Positions 21,566 to 34,384 of a DNA stretch of 64,000 nt are shown in pieces; within the stretch, counting starts at the first letter, position 1; the number at the start of each line of letters is the position of its first letter. The stretch spans positions 8,277,401 to 8,341,400 of the forward strand of contig NC_065921.1 of assembly GCF_024586455.1 (NCBI RefSeq). The letters are read 5' to 3'. Source of the DNA: Bactrocera neohumeralis (Eukaryota > Arthropoda > Insecta > Diptera > Tephritidae). The position numbers and the translations under genes are program-made. The notes beneath the pieces were generated by a model. The model was given only the letters and a program-made list of their open reading frames with translations. It was not told the DNA's origin and searched no databases.

Positions 21566-22860
21566 TACTACTTATACACAAATGTCTCCTATAGCATATA
21601 CATACATACATACATACATATGAATGTCATATATTACTTGTCCAGGCTTGTAATATGACCATCCAATTAGAATATACAATCCAAATTACTAGTCCAAACA
21701 AAAACCGTATAAATTCAAATATTTATTTTATTAAGGCATTATTTGAATTAAGTAATTTGATACAATAACAAAATAAATATTGCATTTATTAGCATACAAT
21801 TTGCGATAGCCAAGGCAGGAAGTAAAAATAAATGTCAATTTCACGTGGAAGTGAAAAAAATCGACTAAAATATACACAACGAATTTATTCAAAAATTGCT
21901 AAGTGAAGCGCAGTTTAAAAGCAAATTGGTGGCAACAAAAATGTAGCAAAATTTATTAGAAAAAAAAATTATTATAAAAAAATGATATTAGAAAAAATAA
22001 CAAATTGAAAGCTTAAAATAGTAAATAAGCTATAAATTATTATTATTATATTTTTGTTATTTTATTACACTAATACGCAATTATGTAAATGAGCCACAAC
22101 CTTTTGTATTTCGATTATGCAAAAACTAAACTGGACCGCCAATATGCCCATTTATATTGACATTTATGATTATCTAATTTCCACCCGACGAATAATAATG
22201 GTTATAAAAAAATTTCAATTGACCCATTTCTTGCAGCGGCAGAGCGATAAATATATAAATTTGGTATGCTAAATGAGGATAAAGAAAGGCCTGCGGCGGC
22301 ACACGTGCACATTTATGAGACTTAGCTGATGATGATAGACACTCGATGGGACGTGATGTCGGCCACAAATGGTCTGAAATGATAGTTGATAACGAAGGAA
22401 TTGTTGCTTTCGAAAGATAAATCGTAAAGGTTGATAAGAAAAGACATATTTTTAAAGCCTTAAAAAATCACTTACACTTCAAAAACAGTCGCAAAAGTGC
22501 CGGAAAGCTTTAAAGAAATTCACTTCACTTGCTTCAATGTTATTTGATTCCTCGAATATAATTTTTTTTTTTTGGTTTTTTGTACATAATAGTTGGATTT
22601 TTTCTATCACCCAGTAGTCTTCCCTCAATAACATAGGAATTTTTTCTATCTCACAGAGATCGTTAAGAGAGCTTCTGATGAGAGTGTAACTTAATTCGAC
22701 TCAAATGATATTTCTATCGGCTATAATTTCTCGTTTTTTTTTTTAATTATAATATATGATACTCATAGTTTAATGAAATAATATAAATAGCTTTCGAAAA
22801 ATTTTTTTGGAATGTATTTAAGAGAGTCATGTAATTCTTTTAACTTTTTAAATAAAAAAA
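21566..22860. other. AT-rich non-coding stretch
   Basis: An (ACAT)n run lies at about 21598-21622. Otherwise long A and T tracts and no recognisable gene. The 64-residue minus frame at 22174 has no domain. Confidence 0.45.
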
Positions 22861-23620
22861 AATTGTAATACGAAAATTCTTATTGTTTGGGTATCCAACT
22901 AAAGTGTTTGAGAAACACTTTATAAGTTTTAATTTTTAGACGTTGCCACCTTTTGGAAATGTATAAATGAAAAAAATTGTACAATACAAAAATTCCTACT
23001 GATTGGGTATCAAGGTAAAGAGTTTGAGAAATATTAAGTTTTTGGCGTTGCCACCCTTTTCAAATTTAAATAATTTAAAAAATATAAAAACCTTTTACAA
23101 TACGAATATTCCTACTATTTGGGTTTCAAACTAAAGAGAAATACTTATTTTTTATTTTTTTTTTTTGGCGTTGCCACTCTTTTGAAATTTAAAACACAAA
23201 AAAATGTGCAATACATAAATTCCTACTGTTTGTGTATCAATTAATGAGGTACATAATTATTAAATTTTTTTGGCGTTGCCACCATTTTGAAATTTACATA
23301 TATAAAAAAGAATTCTACAATACGAAAGTTCCTACTGTTGGTGTATCCAATTAAAGTGAAATACTTAATTTTTTTTTAGCGTTGCCAACTATGGAAATTT
23401 TTTAGATGGGAATTTTTAAAAAACTTTTATTATTTTTTTTTTAATTTTTAACTAGAGAATTTTGGAAGAGAATTACAAAAAACAAATTTGATGTTGCCAC
23501 ATTAATTTTTTGATTTTACTTATTAATTGGGGAACATTTAAATGTCAACAATTTGTTTAGTTTTAATTGTTTGTTAATTTCTGTCGAAAACATATTTGGA
23601 AAGACTTGCCACCAGACAAG
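22860..23620. repeat. Tandem array phased by GTTGCCAC (about 105-123 bp period)
   Basis: GTTGCCAC or a close variant occurs at about 22942, 23047, 23170, 23275, 23381, 23493 and 23605. The spacings are 105, 123, 105, 106, 112 and 112 bp. The first five units also share (A)CAATACGAAAATTCCTACTG-type text and TTGGGTATCAA blocks, so they are a true tandem repeat. The last two keep only the motif. Confidence 0.75.
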
Positions 23621-25825
23621 AAATTGCAAAAATAAACTAATTGAAAACTGCAATGTTGCTATTCATTGAAAAGCATTTGAGAAATCTTTAATATTTTTAT
23701 GAATTTTTATTTCACATCCAATCTCTTTCAGTTCCAAGTTTTTGATGTTCTTTAGAAGTGTAGCGTTATAAATAATGATGGAAGTAGGAAGCTTCTATCC
23801 TTAAAAGTGTTCTATCAAAATTCTCCCGAATCTAACTAGTGACGTAAGTATGTATGACCATTTGATTGCTGGACTTTGTATCAGATTTCTATACCGTCGT
23901 CTGAGCATCGATACTCAAATATTTTACAAGAATTTTTTGTACGGCAAAATATATTGTGTTCGTCTCAAATCATAGGTCGTAGAAACCCTAAATGCTTTAA
24001 CGCTGTTTTAAGCAAAAATTGTTTGATTTAGGGTTGAATACTGATTACAAATCCCACGACACTTGCGCTTTCACATTTGTAAGAATTCTCCATATACATA
24101 CATACATATATAATTGTGTACTGAACTATAATCTCATTATGGCAACTTTCCCACTGCCCACATTTTAATTTACTAGTTTGGCGTTGCACTCAGCTCCCTG
24201 CAGTTGTCATTTGAGACCAAGTGATATCGCAAACAATTCTATTAACCCTTTCATGCATGCAAACTACATACATACATTTAGAAGTATATAAAAATACATT
24301 TATATATGTATACATATATTTGGCACACTTGATATTCCAGTCAGTTCCTTGGTAACACTAACTGGTGTTATCTTATTCCTTCTACAAATGCTGACAAATT
24401 GCTTTACATTTATATAATTTTCAACAGTTTGCTTTCATCTTTATTTCAACTCCCACCACATTCTTGGGTGCCACCACTTCAATTACCAATTTTCACCCTC
24501 AATTTTCGCCGACATTGTAATTTGTTTCCCTTAATTCTACAAGTGCAGTCAACTCATTGCAAATTATACACATATACATACATACATAGATGTGTGCATG
24601 TCAGCTTTTGGAAAGGGGAGCAAAATTGGTTGGAACAATGCATGGTGAAGTTGAGTTGGAATATCTAAAAGAGCGTCTGGATACCAATTTTGATTTACTT
24701 TTTGGCAAAAATTTGCTTTAAAAAATGTTATATATTAAATATGGCAACTCTCTTTTAGAAAAACTACATTTAAATCTTTGCCATCATATTTGCCATATAT
24801 TCATTGCTATAAAATCGTACTTGGCAACAGTGTTGAGCCAAAAATAAACTCAGCCATACATTTATATGCATAAGCACACACACAACACACACCAACAATT
24901 TTTGCGTTTACCACAGCCCGCTTCATTTGGTTTCTATGATTGCCAACTCAGCGTTACCACCCCGACCCACACCTGCCTCCACCTCAGCACATCTCCTTAC
25001 TATATTTCGTAAAATCTCTGGCACATTCAACGCTAGCAATCCACCAAAAATTATGCTGCAAATTTTACCTCGAACTCACGGACAGCTTCGAGATTTCATT
25101 AATGGACGAGCGCAGGAAATATTTAGGGTTGTTTGCAGTCTTGCCTGTGTGTAAGCTGGTCGTCCGCCGCCACGTTTTGGGTGGTGCGACGAGCATGCAG
25201 ATTTGCAGCTACTCAAAAGCGAAGTTCTCTGCCCGATTGCACAAATAAGCAGTTGGAAATTATTACGCTGCTTTTGGTGTTTATTATTTTGAAATTCAAA
25301 ATTAGATTTGATTGCCAATTGGGGAGCCGTGTGCAAAGCGAAGCAGCCATAAATGCGTGTACAATTGATTGCTTGTTAATTGGCGAAAATGTTAAGAGTA
25401 AGTGGGCCTAAAGAAGTGTTCGGAATTAGCAAAGATTTTTCATTGAATGCGGAGAGAAATGCTTTAGGAGTTATCGAAGTCATATTATATTATACTCATA
25501 CTTAATAATGTTTTATTGGTGTTGTTATTACATTTGGAAGTTTCATTCATTAAGTTTTTATTGAGATGTGTACCGCGAAACCACACAAAACATATTTATT
25601 TTGCTGCTCGTTATACACAAATAGAGCTCTAGAGGTCGCCCAAACGTATGACTGAAGGATTTATATTTTTACTCTAGTAATAATAATACTTTTTACGCAG
25701 CTTTTGAGGATTAGATTTTTGCATATTTTTTAAATATTATTACATATATCTATAACTTTATGCGCTTTTGCCAAGAAAAGACATACTCTGATTATTATTC
25801 CATTGTTCCAATACTCCCTGAGACG
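23621..25825. other. Non-coding stretch with scattered GGCAAC motifs
   Basis: TGGCAACT or the inverse occurs near 24140, 24742, 24822 and 24941, without tandem homology. ACATACAT runs lie near 24095 and 24265. A CA run lies near 24875-24890. No gene is recognised; the two overlapping 75- and 102-residue frames at 24927-25248 have no domain. Confidence 0.45.
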
Positions 25826-25829
25826 TTGA

Positions 25830-26340
25830 AGAACAATTTTGCATGTCGGATATGCTGCTTGAATGCTTCAAAAATAAGCCGCTTTTCCTGATGATGAAAA
25901 TTAAATTCATTACGACAACGCAAATGCAAAAAGTCATATGTGAAACCTGGCCAACCAGTCAAATCAACGGCAAGGCCAGAAGTCTATGATGCCAAGGCAA
26001 CAGTCTGTATTTAGTGGAATTAACCTATACTATGAGCTACTAGAACCGTACGAATAATTCAACAGAGAATGAAACCAACAATAATTCATCAAATTTAAAC
26101 GAGAAATTGGGAGAAAAATGTCCGGAAATCGCATCTAGTCGCGGAGTAATAAGCTTCTATCATGATAAGGATGAGCCTCATGTTGCAAGACCGGCTGAAA
26201 AACCGCTGCTGCTAAGTTTCACCTCACTCACATTATAGTCCAGATCTTGTCTCTACTGACTATTATTTGTTCCTGTCGATAAATAATGCGCTCACTGAAA
26301 TCCTCTTCTCATCAGAGCAGTGAATAAAAAAGTAGCTTGG
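25830..26340 (+). pseudogene. Mariner transposase catalytic part, degraded
   Basis: Broken frames read in order IHYDNANAKSH, YVKPGQPVKSTARPEVYDAK and NLYYELLEPYE, followed by FIKFKREIGRKMSGNR and the YHDKDEPHVARPAEKPLLL block. These match the first-Asp region (GDEKWIHYDN), KPGQP, YYELL and HDNARPHVA blocks of cecropia/mellifera-type mariners. HDN has become HDK next to the second Asp. The first catalytic motif has a stop (DEN followed by TAA). The third-Asp block is not readable and the ends are not identified. Confidence 0.75.
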
Positions 26341-26829
26341 TTTATTCGGCACACTTCTTTTGTGATGGAATTCACAAATTACCAGGTGAATGTAAACAAT
26401 TTTTAGTTTCTTTCGGGCAACACTATGAATAATACTTAAAAAGGATTTTCCTAAATAAACGCTAAAATTTGAAAAAAAAAAAACCACGAATATACCTGTA
26501 AAGTTGAGATCCAATCTGATGCAATTAAAGAATATATGTACATTGAATTCAATTTGCAATAATCCCTCAAGAATGATGAAACAGTGGTTTATTATCTTCA
26601 TATGGATCGTTAAATTCAGTAAATTAATACCTCGGACTTATTTGGTGCTTTGCCAGTATTTTCTCAAGACAACTAGATAACTAAAATTTTGCGAAAACGA
26701 CGGTACTATAATATCAAACCAACGAAACTCTCTAGAATATTATGATAAAGCTGGTATGCACTATGTATAAAAAATAATTCAATGAAGAATGACTGTTGTG
26801 TAAAAGGTGTATAAAGGTAAGCAACACAA

Positions 26830-27295
26830 TTCCTCAGATCCGAATTTTTAGTTAAAAAAAATTAGAACTGAAAACTTGAAACCGAAAATTGAATTTTTGC
26901 AGATATTTTTATAAAAAAATTAAAATTTCAGTGAAAATTTCGCGACATTTTTTTTCAAATAGTTGTAATCGAAAAAATCCTTCGTCCAAGTTCTTTAAGA
27001 TTGTATCTCAAAGATCTGTATAAAATTTCATGAAGATCGGTAGTAAGTAGCTCTCGAGAAATCTTGTCAACCGACTTCATAAACACAGTTTCGAGGAAAA
27101 CGCATTTAAATTTAGAGGACTGTGTCGCTGACCTCGGGCGGGCAACTTTCCAAGGCTGTATCTCCGAAGCTATTATTCGGATCAACTTGAAAATTTAGGA
27201 CTATACTCTGGAGGTGTTTTAGAATTTAATAAAACAACAAAAAAATAAATATTCTGAAACTCTTAAGCCCATGTAACCCCTTAAGACTTTTGCAT
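26830..27295 (-). repeat. Rep-C copy
   Basis: Contains TTTTTGCAGATATTTTTATAAA and AAAATTTCAGTGAAAATTT, shared with 59.6-59.7 kb. The end CCCATGTAACCCCTTAAG is the reverse of TTAAGGGGTTACATGGG-type text also seen near 14.59 and 59.34 kb. It includes GTATCTC..AGATC phrases, as in many insect non-coding repeats. The 76-residue minus frame inside is not supported. Confidence 0.5.
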
Positions 27296-27299
27296 CCTC

Positions 27300-29295
27300 C
27301 ATCATTGCATTTTAGAATGATCAATCTATGTTTCTAGACAATTATCTGAAACTGGTTTCACTTTTTTATTAAAATATCTGATATTTGGCAGAATTAATGC
27401 ATACAAATTAGGTATTAAGTAGCTGCTGCATTGTCGGACACAATATTGGTTAGTAGTATTTCACCAAAGCTATTAAAGTAAATATTTAATGCGAAAGCAT
27501 AGCCCAGCGCATATGTATATGTATGTAAATCAGGCGCCAGCTGGTCGGGAGCGACATACGGATAACGAAAATGTATTGAAAAGGCAGCAAGTACCAAGGG
27601 TACATAATTACAAACAGGCATATGCCGCCTAACAGCCTAGAAATCCGGCGAGGGTGCGGGTGTTAGGCGATGCCACGCATGCTCGGGCAAATTACAAATG
27701 CATAAACCGCACCACAATTGCAAATGCGCAGACAATGTTTTGTGTTAACATTATTATGAAGCCATAAACAGACACACAATTAAATACATGCACACACACA
27801 CACATGTGTATGTATATGCATGTATTTGAGTTTAATGTGTGTACAGAGCCCAAATCATAGGTCAAAATTACAACAGGGAAAATGCAAATAAAATTTGAAT
27901 AGAATGTTGGCAACTCTACAATGTCATGTGGCAGTGATTTAATAGAGCTCCTCGCATAAACACGCTGCCACATATATGTATATTTGTGTGTTGGTGCGTT
28001 AGTACCAACGTGCTGTTGCTGCCTTTGCTGCTGGCAAGGCGAAATAAGCATGTTGTTGGGCGAGCTCTTCAGCAAATTCAAGGCAAACACTTATTTGCTT
28101 ATTGACACTGCAGCGAAACGAGGGAAATTAGAAGCAGCGTGCGCCGGGCGGCCGAGCACAGACAGCCCAGACAGGGTGGAAGTGAAGTGCAGCGCCGGCA
28201 GCGTGACGCTCCAATCGGGGTGGTTTTTCTAGCCGAGCCCGAGCCAGCGTGTTTACTTTATGCAGGCCGCTGCCGCTGCTGCTGCTGCTTCTTCCTTCAC
28301 TAGCGCATACTTTTCCACCGGCACATGTCCTTTGCAACGTCACCGGCATACACAAACAAGTTGGCATATATATTCACACTCAAACACATATATTTATGCG
28401 TTTGTTTATTTGTATGCGCATGCTCTGTTGTTGTTAATGTAAAATTCATGGATTATGCTTTGCTGCTGTACTGCTGTTATTGTATTAAAACACGTTTTCG
28501 CCGCTGCACTTGGGCGACGTCGCACGGCAGGCGCACCAAATAGGGGTGGTTGTGGAACAACAACAATTACAACAACAACAACGACGACACTTTGCAATAC
28601 AAACGCACTGTGCGCGCTTACTTTAATCCCCTTTGGCACACTTGATAGCTGCCAACTCAGCAACTCCCAGCCGGCAGCCACTCCAACACGCTCACCGAAA
28701 CTCCAACAACTCGCTGAAGGTTATACATTTTATAATAAACTCTCAATTTTGCAGCCAGCGGCCGTCACAGGCGCGACGTCAACTGTTTGTGTGTGTTTGT
28801 GTGTGTGTGTGCGTTTGTGTTTGTGAATGAGGAAAATCCACCACCGTTTTTCTAGACTACGTCTCAATCATGAGTCATTCAGGTGTTCATCGCACGGCGC
28901 TGCTGCCAGTGCGCTTGTTACGATGAGTCCTTTTTACTACGCGCTAACATATGTACACACTTTATACCATATGTATACTCGTATATGTGTTGTTGTTTCA
29001 CCGTTACCGGTTGTATTTGTGTGTACAAGGTATTTAGTGTGAGAAATGTGGCGGTGGAGGTTTTCTGCGCGTTTCGTATTTATTTTGCTGGCGCTATAAT
29101 TGCCTCACACTCACACAAATATATTTATAGTTGTGAGAACATGCTTTGTAAATATAAGGATATTCTCATTGAGGAACTAGTTGGGCGCTAACTACTTCCG
29201 AAATGAGTGGAGAGATTGAAAAATGCTAAGAAATTGTACCAATTAATGGAAAAAGTCTTGGACCCAGTGCATGAAACTGTCGAGGTTAGACCGAT
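27300..29295. other. Non-coding stretch with a GC-rich island
   Basis: The region 28130-28260 is markedly GC-rich (GCGCCGGGCGGCCGAGCAC, CAGCGCCGGCAGCGTGACGC), followed by a GCTGCT run and, near 28557-28590, an ACAACAACAACGACGACAC run. A GT microsatellite lies at about 28787-28815. Several long opposite-strand frames result from this composition. It could be a promoter or enhancer, but no TATA, initiator or exon could be fixed. Confidence 0.4.
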
Positions 29296-29300
29296 TAATA

Positions 29301-29385
29301 TTATGTGTTTCTTTTAAGTTGTGATAATATATAAAACATGGAGTAAAGAGAAATGCATATTTTACAGTACTACTACGTCTCTAAG
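29301..29385 (+). mobile_element. Mellifera-type mariner 5' fragment
   Basis: TTTCTTTTAAGTTGTGA, then ACATGGAGTAAAGAGAAATG and ATATTTTACAGTACTACTAC, align with 16228-16318 of the mellifera-type derivative. The second codon pair has mutated to a stop. The rest is missing. Confidence 0.65.
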
Positions 29386-29685
29386 TTTCCAATTAACATC
29401 TTTTCATTTTCTTTTCAATTAACATCTTCGATCCAGGTCCTTAGGTCGTCCAAAATTCTTCCAGATCCATAGGTTCTTCGATGTTTCATTTTCAATGTTA
29501 CAAGACTTTTTGGGTAGATTGAAGATAATATATCGTTGTAGTCAACAATTTTTCTCGATGTTCAACTTCCATCAGTAAACAATGACTAAACTTTGGGTGA
29601 ATTTAGGTATTTGTAACCTGGGAAGGTTCATGAAATATCCATAAGCAATTTGGAAATAATTTAGGACTTGCTATACTCTGAACAG
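29386..29685. other. Unassigned spacer
   Basis: AT-rich sequence. TACTCTGAACAGG near 29680 resembles the end of Rep-B. Confidence 0.3.
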
Positions 29686-29689
29686 GTTA

Positions 29690-30435
29690 TAAACGGTGGA
29701 GCAGACGTTTCATTGCCCGACCATGAAGAAGTTCGAATAGCAATTACAAGTCTGAAGAACCAAACAAAGGGGGGCCGTTGGATTGCTTGCCGAGCTATTC
29801 AAATACGGCGGTGAAGAACTGATAAAGAGCACGCATCACCTTCTTTGTAGAACATGGTCGGACGAAAGTATGCACAACGATTAGAACAAGTGCGCTCAAC
29901 CCAATGCACAGAAAGGAGAACACCATAACCTCTTCTAAATTCGGTGGGATAAGCCTCCACAATATATGAGTTTTTATGGAGCGTACTGTATGAAAGACTA
30001 GGGTCCCACGTCATTATTGACACTTATAACTTCGAAGTCGTAAATAATTTCATCTACCTTGGAACCAGTATAAACATCACCAAGCAATGTCAGCCTGGAA
30101 ATCCAACGCAGAATAACTCTTGCCAATAGGTACTACTTTGGACTGAGTAGGCAATTGAGAAGTAAAGTCCTCTCTCGACGAACAAAGACCAAATTCTACA
30201 AGTCATCCCAGTGGCTAAGAGGGCTAGGTCATGTCGCTCAAATGGATGAAAATACTCCAACTCTGAGAGTATTCGTCATAGTACCGCCGGGGAAAGCAGA
30301 GGAAAAAGATGACCTCCATGCCGTTGGAAAGACCTGATGCAGAAGGACCTGACTACAATTGGAATCTCCAATTGGCGCCACATAGCAAAAAGGAGAAACG
30401 ACTGGCGCCAATAAAGAAGAAGAAGAAATCAGGAA
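29690..30435 (+). pseudogene. RTE-type non-LTR retrotransposon, internally rearranged
   Basis: It starts inside the reverse-transcriptase N-terminal region: LPDHEEVRIAITSLKN, then LPAELFKYGGEELIKSTHHL. It then jumps, via shifted text, to SNVSLEIQRRITLANRYYF-like and GLSRQLRSKVLSRRTKTKFY, and finally WLRGLGHVAQMDENTPTLRV, followed by MQKDLTTIGISNWRHIAK. It ends in an AAGAAGAAGAAG tail, typical of the simple 3' repeat of RTE elements. The central palm motif is missing. Family assignment rests on these motifs and the tail. Confidence 0.8.
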
Positions 30436-31185
30436 CATAAAGTGAACAATGAACGGTCCAGATCTATCTTAATGTTCCGACCTCGAAAGAATTTTTCCAA
30501 TATTGACTCGAACAATATATATCAGAGGTCTACTTATAATAGAAAAAAAACAGCGTTTCTTATATGAAAGTTCATTGACCTTCTCCACAGTTCAATTTCT
30601 TTTGCCTCACTTCGATGTACTGCGGGGAATAAACGAACGAGCGTTTCATGCGGCTGGGGCTCCAAGTGACAGGCGGCATTTGAGTTAAACGCCAGCATAA
30701 TTTCGCAGCCGCCGTTGTTGTGGATTTCAGTGTTTTGCGTGCTTCTGGAATTTTCTTTTTATTGCAATTTTCGCTGACATTCTCATATGAGGGCGTTGAA
30801 AAGTGTGCGCGCAGCATTCCGGCGATTCGGGTGCCATTCATGCTTGGAGGCTTTTTCAAGTAGTAAATTTACAATCTCTACCATACATACTTGTAGGTGT
30901 ATGGCTTTGTTTTGAAACGTGATAGATATGTACATACATACATATATAACATGCATGTATGTACTTACGTAATATATACATACTTAAATACATACAAACT
31001 TAAAATTCGTGGGTGAGTATGTGAAGTGATTGAAACTCTATACAAATATATGAAAGTTATATGCACCTTAAAACATGATAAAAGGGTAGGGTCGTACTAA
31101 CTGTCAGGCTCTACATATACATAAATATATGGATGCACATAAACTTGGCTGCGACCAATTGCAAATACATTTTTTTTTTGCATTA
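30436..31185. other. Non-coding stretch
   Basis: A GC-richer part at 30620-30830 has the inverse-strand frame of 95 residues with no domain. ACATACATACATATATA and TACATACTTAAATACATAC runs lie at 30925-31000. No gene is recognised. Confidence 0.4.
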
Positions 31186-31189
31186 GCAA

Positions 31190-32390
31190 ATACGTCGAAA
31201 AAATCTTTTCGTATTTTGTCAATAGATGGCGTTGCACTCGTATATCTCCAGTGTTACCAATCGCATTGTGTCATACCATATAGTGTTGGAAAAGTGAGTT
31301 TTAACTTTCATTTAACCAAAAAAAATTAAAACCGTGGAAGTTGAAAATATAAGAGCTGTTCAAAAATTAATGAAAATAATGAAGAAATTCGCTATATTTT
31401 GAAAATTTTCTATAAAAAAGGGAAGAATACCACACAAGCCACCAATGAAATTTGTGAAGTTTACGGAGAAGATGCTGTAGCACATCAATGGTTCGCTCGC
31501 TCCCGTTCTGGAAGTTTCGATGTGAAAGATGCACCTGGCCCTGTCGTTGAAAAAGTCCATGAAATTATGGAAAAGATTGACTTTACATAAGCAGCCATGA
31601 CATCGCTAAGGAACTTAACATTCATCATCAAACGGTTTTGAACCATTTAAAAAGGCTGGCTACAAAAAGAAGCTCGATGTTTGGGTACCACATGAATTGT
31701 CTGTGAAAAGTTTAATGGATCGAATTAACACCTGCGGTTCTTTGCTAAAACGAATTGAAATCGAACCATTTCTGAAACGAATGGTAACAGGAGACAAAAA
31801 GTGGTTCAAATACAACAGTGATGAGCAAAAAAGATCATGATCCAAGCGTGGTGAAGCTTAACGAATGGTCGGAAAGCCAGGATTAACGCCTCGAAAGGTT
31901 ATGCTGAGTGTTTGATGGGATTGGAAAGGAATCATCCACTGCGAGCTGCTCCAAACTGGTCGAACGATTGACTCTATATTTTACTGTCAACAACTGATGA
32001 GCTTGAAGCAAGCAATCGGAAAAACACAGCCAGAACTGATCAGGGGAAAGTTCTTCGTCTTCCATCAGGACAACGCTAGACCACAAACATCTTTGATGAC
32101 TCGGCAAAAACTGGGAGAGCTTGGTTGGAAAGTTTTGATGCATCCACCATATCGCCTTGACCTTGCACTATCGGACTTCCATTTGTTTCGGTCAATGTAG
32201 AACTCACTTGATGGAGTAAAGTTGGCTTGAGAGAGGCCTGTAAAAATTACTCTTCGCAGTTTTTCGCCGAAATGGCAAAAAGTGGTCGACCAAAATGGTA
32301 CATATTTGGTTCATAACAGTTCATTATAAATATAAAAAAATTAAGTTGAAGTTTGATTAGAAATACGAAATGACTTTTTCGACTACCCAA
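31190..32390 (+). mobile_element. Irritans-type mariner, nearly full length (about 1.2 kb)
   Basis: The right end CGACTACCCAA at 32390 is followed by TA, and its inner sequence ACGAAATGACTTTTTCGAC mirrors the left end TACGTCGAAAAAATCTTTTC at about 31190. The outermost left bases have decayed. The 5' UTR (CGTATATCTCCAGTGTTACC) and 3' UTR (GTGGTCGACCAAAATGG) match the deleted copies at 14.0, 36.7 and 47.1 kb. Confidence 0.85.
31361..32300 (+). pseudogene. Irritans-type mariner transposase, frameshifted
   Basis: Across frames the protein order is complete: an N-terminal HTH (KIFYKKGKNTTQATNEICEV, then HQWFARSRSGSFDVKDAP), then HDIAKELNIHHQTVLNHLKK and KKLDVWVPHELSVK (the WVPHEL block). FLKRMVTGDKKWF follows with the first Asp, then GLTPRKVMLSV and GIIHCELLQTGRTID. 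The FHQDNARPQTSL block carries the second Asp. LDLALSDFHLFRSM carries the third, in place of SPDLAPSDYHLF. About ten residues after WFARSRSG and several codons elsewhere are lost, and there are in-frame stops, for example after KIDFT at 31590. The three catalytic Asp codons are individually present, but the gene cannot be translated through. Confidence 0.85.
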
Positions 32391-32394
32391 TATA

Positions 32395-34380
32395 CTGTAT
32401 AGAAGTTATAGTAAGGAAAATCGAAGGCTTACAGAAAAGCAAACCTCGAATATTTGAAGAAACTATACCAATAAAATCGATCAGCTTTTCAGGAGACATG
32501 AAGACATTAAGTAGGACAATTTGCTGATATAAATAAAATTGGTCCAGTTCGAAGAAACCATATAGCATCAGAAAATAGGTCATCCATAAAATCCAATCCT
32601 CGGAACGTTTTTCTCAATTTTCATGCTGGTTCTAGCATGGCAAAACATAATTTTTTAATACCAAATTTTGAGCAATTTTAATTCTCAAACTAAGATCTTT
32701 AAGGCAACACAAAATTTTACAAAAAAAAAATATATACAAAATTCGTCAAAATCTTCCTTTCTCCAATCATAAATGCAAAATCTGCTAAAAGTTCGATTCA
32801 GACAAAACTTCAACACGCGCTGAATATTAATTCAGAAAATCGATATTTTCGTAACAATATCGTGTGTTTGGTGACCAATATGAATGCACTCACTGCGAAA
32901 AGAAAAAAAAAAAAAAAATGAAAAATTATCCACGAAACTGAATGCTTCGCATGTTTGCTCAAATTTCGGCGGGGAATATTTTTTACCCGGGTATGAGTGC
33001 AAGCAAACCCCGCTGACGACGGTGAATGTCAAAGAAATATTGTTGGAGCTGCGAAAGTAAAAGCTTTGCCAGCGTTAACAAAAATAATAACGACAGCAAG
33101 TGCATTAAAGTGCTGCAGCATAGAGGAATATATAACAGAAACAAGAAAAAACAACAACAAAAAATCGGAAAAAGCATTCAGAAACCAGCTGTGTGGAGCG
33201 CTGTAGAGCTGCGGGCGGCGAATATTTATTTGTCACATATAAGCGAGCACATCCATCTAGACATGTTTGTATGCTGGTCTGCGTGTCGCTTTATTTGCGC
33301 ATATTTGTCGAATTTCAACCCTCTCAATTTCCCAATGATGACTCCACTTCACTTTGGACGCTTTTACCGACGACACAGACACAGCCACACGCGCACACCC
33401 ACACATCGCCACATACGTTGCTATTGATTCTTGTTGTTATTATTGCATTCGCATGCCATTTTCCCAGCATATCCTGATTCGCATCTGCCTCGTTGCTGCC
33501 GCTGCTGCCATGTTGTTTATATGGCGGTTTCCGTTTCCTTGTTTGCTCTTGCGTGACTGTCGCTCGCCGCAATGCTCGCTGTGCTTCAATTCTGCAGCAA
33601 ATGTATGTGTGCGTGTGTGTGTGTGGCGCTGGTCATATTTTTGTTTGTCCAAATGCGCCTGTATCGGCTGTCGGGCTGTCTACTTTATTTGTCTGCATTT
33701 GTGCCCGCGAGGGTGGCTGGACGTCTGTTCGTTCGATTTTAGTCGAAAGGTGAAAGTTTACTTTTGGGTAATTCGAAGCAAAATTCCAGTTTTTGTCTGC
33801 GTTGCTAACTTCGTCGTCATTATTTATTTATATTTGTAATGCATTTACTATTAGCGCTTTCATTTGTATATCTGTATTTTTGTGTGTCTGCTTATATGCA
33901 CGGCTGGTTAGAGTGACGTTATAGTTTCCTGTCTAAATGCTATAAAGCATTATAAATGTGAATTTCCTTGACTTGGTGTTTGCCTTGTTTAGCCAATATC
34001 CCTTGGAGCACTAACCAATAGTTTACAAACTTCGTGCAGAGAGCGCAATAAAAATCTATGGCGTGTGACTAATATCCTTCACAGCACATTAACTAAAATT
34101 GAATTTATGGCTACACTGACATATTTAAAATAGACTAAGTACTGAATAAATTTGTTTACCAATTTACACACATAAATGATTATAAATTGTAAATACATTT
34201 ATTTACAAAGAGAATTTGGTGATTTTAACCTATAGGGTACATTCACTTGCAGATCGATATTGTTGCAAATAAGAAGCAATTTTTTTAAATTCATAGGTCA
34301 AAAAAAAAATTGAAGAAAATCATTCGTCTTCGCAACCGTTTCGTTTGATACTTATTTTGTAATATTTTATTGAACTTAAA
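32395..34380. other. Non-coding stretch, partly GC-rich
   Basis: No gene is recognised. The region 32990-33240 has mixed coding-like composition, but its two overlapping frames share no domain. CACACGCGCACACCCACAC lies near 33385 and a GT run near 33605-33625. The 161-residue frame at 33354-33839 arises from these repeats. Confidence 0.4.
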
Positions 34381-34384
34381 TTTT

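Noticed and set aside
26955..27185. 76-residue minus-strand ORF
   Set aside because: Lies inside the non-coding Rep-C repeat, whose other copies do not keep the frame.
28406..28826. Overlapping 91- and 123-residue ORFs around 28.5 kb
   Set aside because: Composition effects of ACAACA and GTGT repeats next to GC-rich text; nothing family-like.
33354..33839. 161-residue plus-strand ORF
   Set aside because: Driven by CACACGCGCACAC and GTGTGT runs; no recognisable domain and opposing frames overlap.
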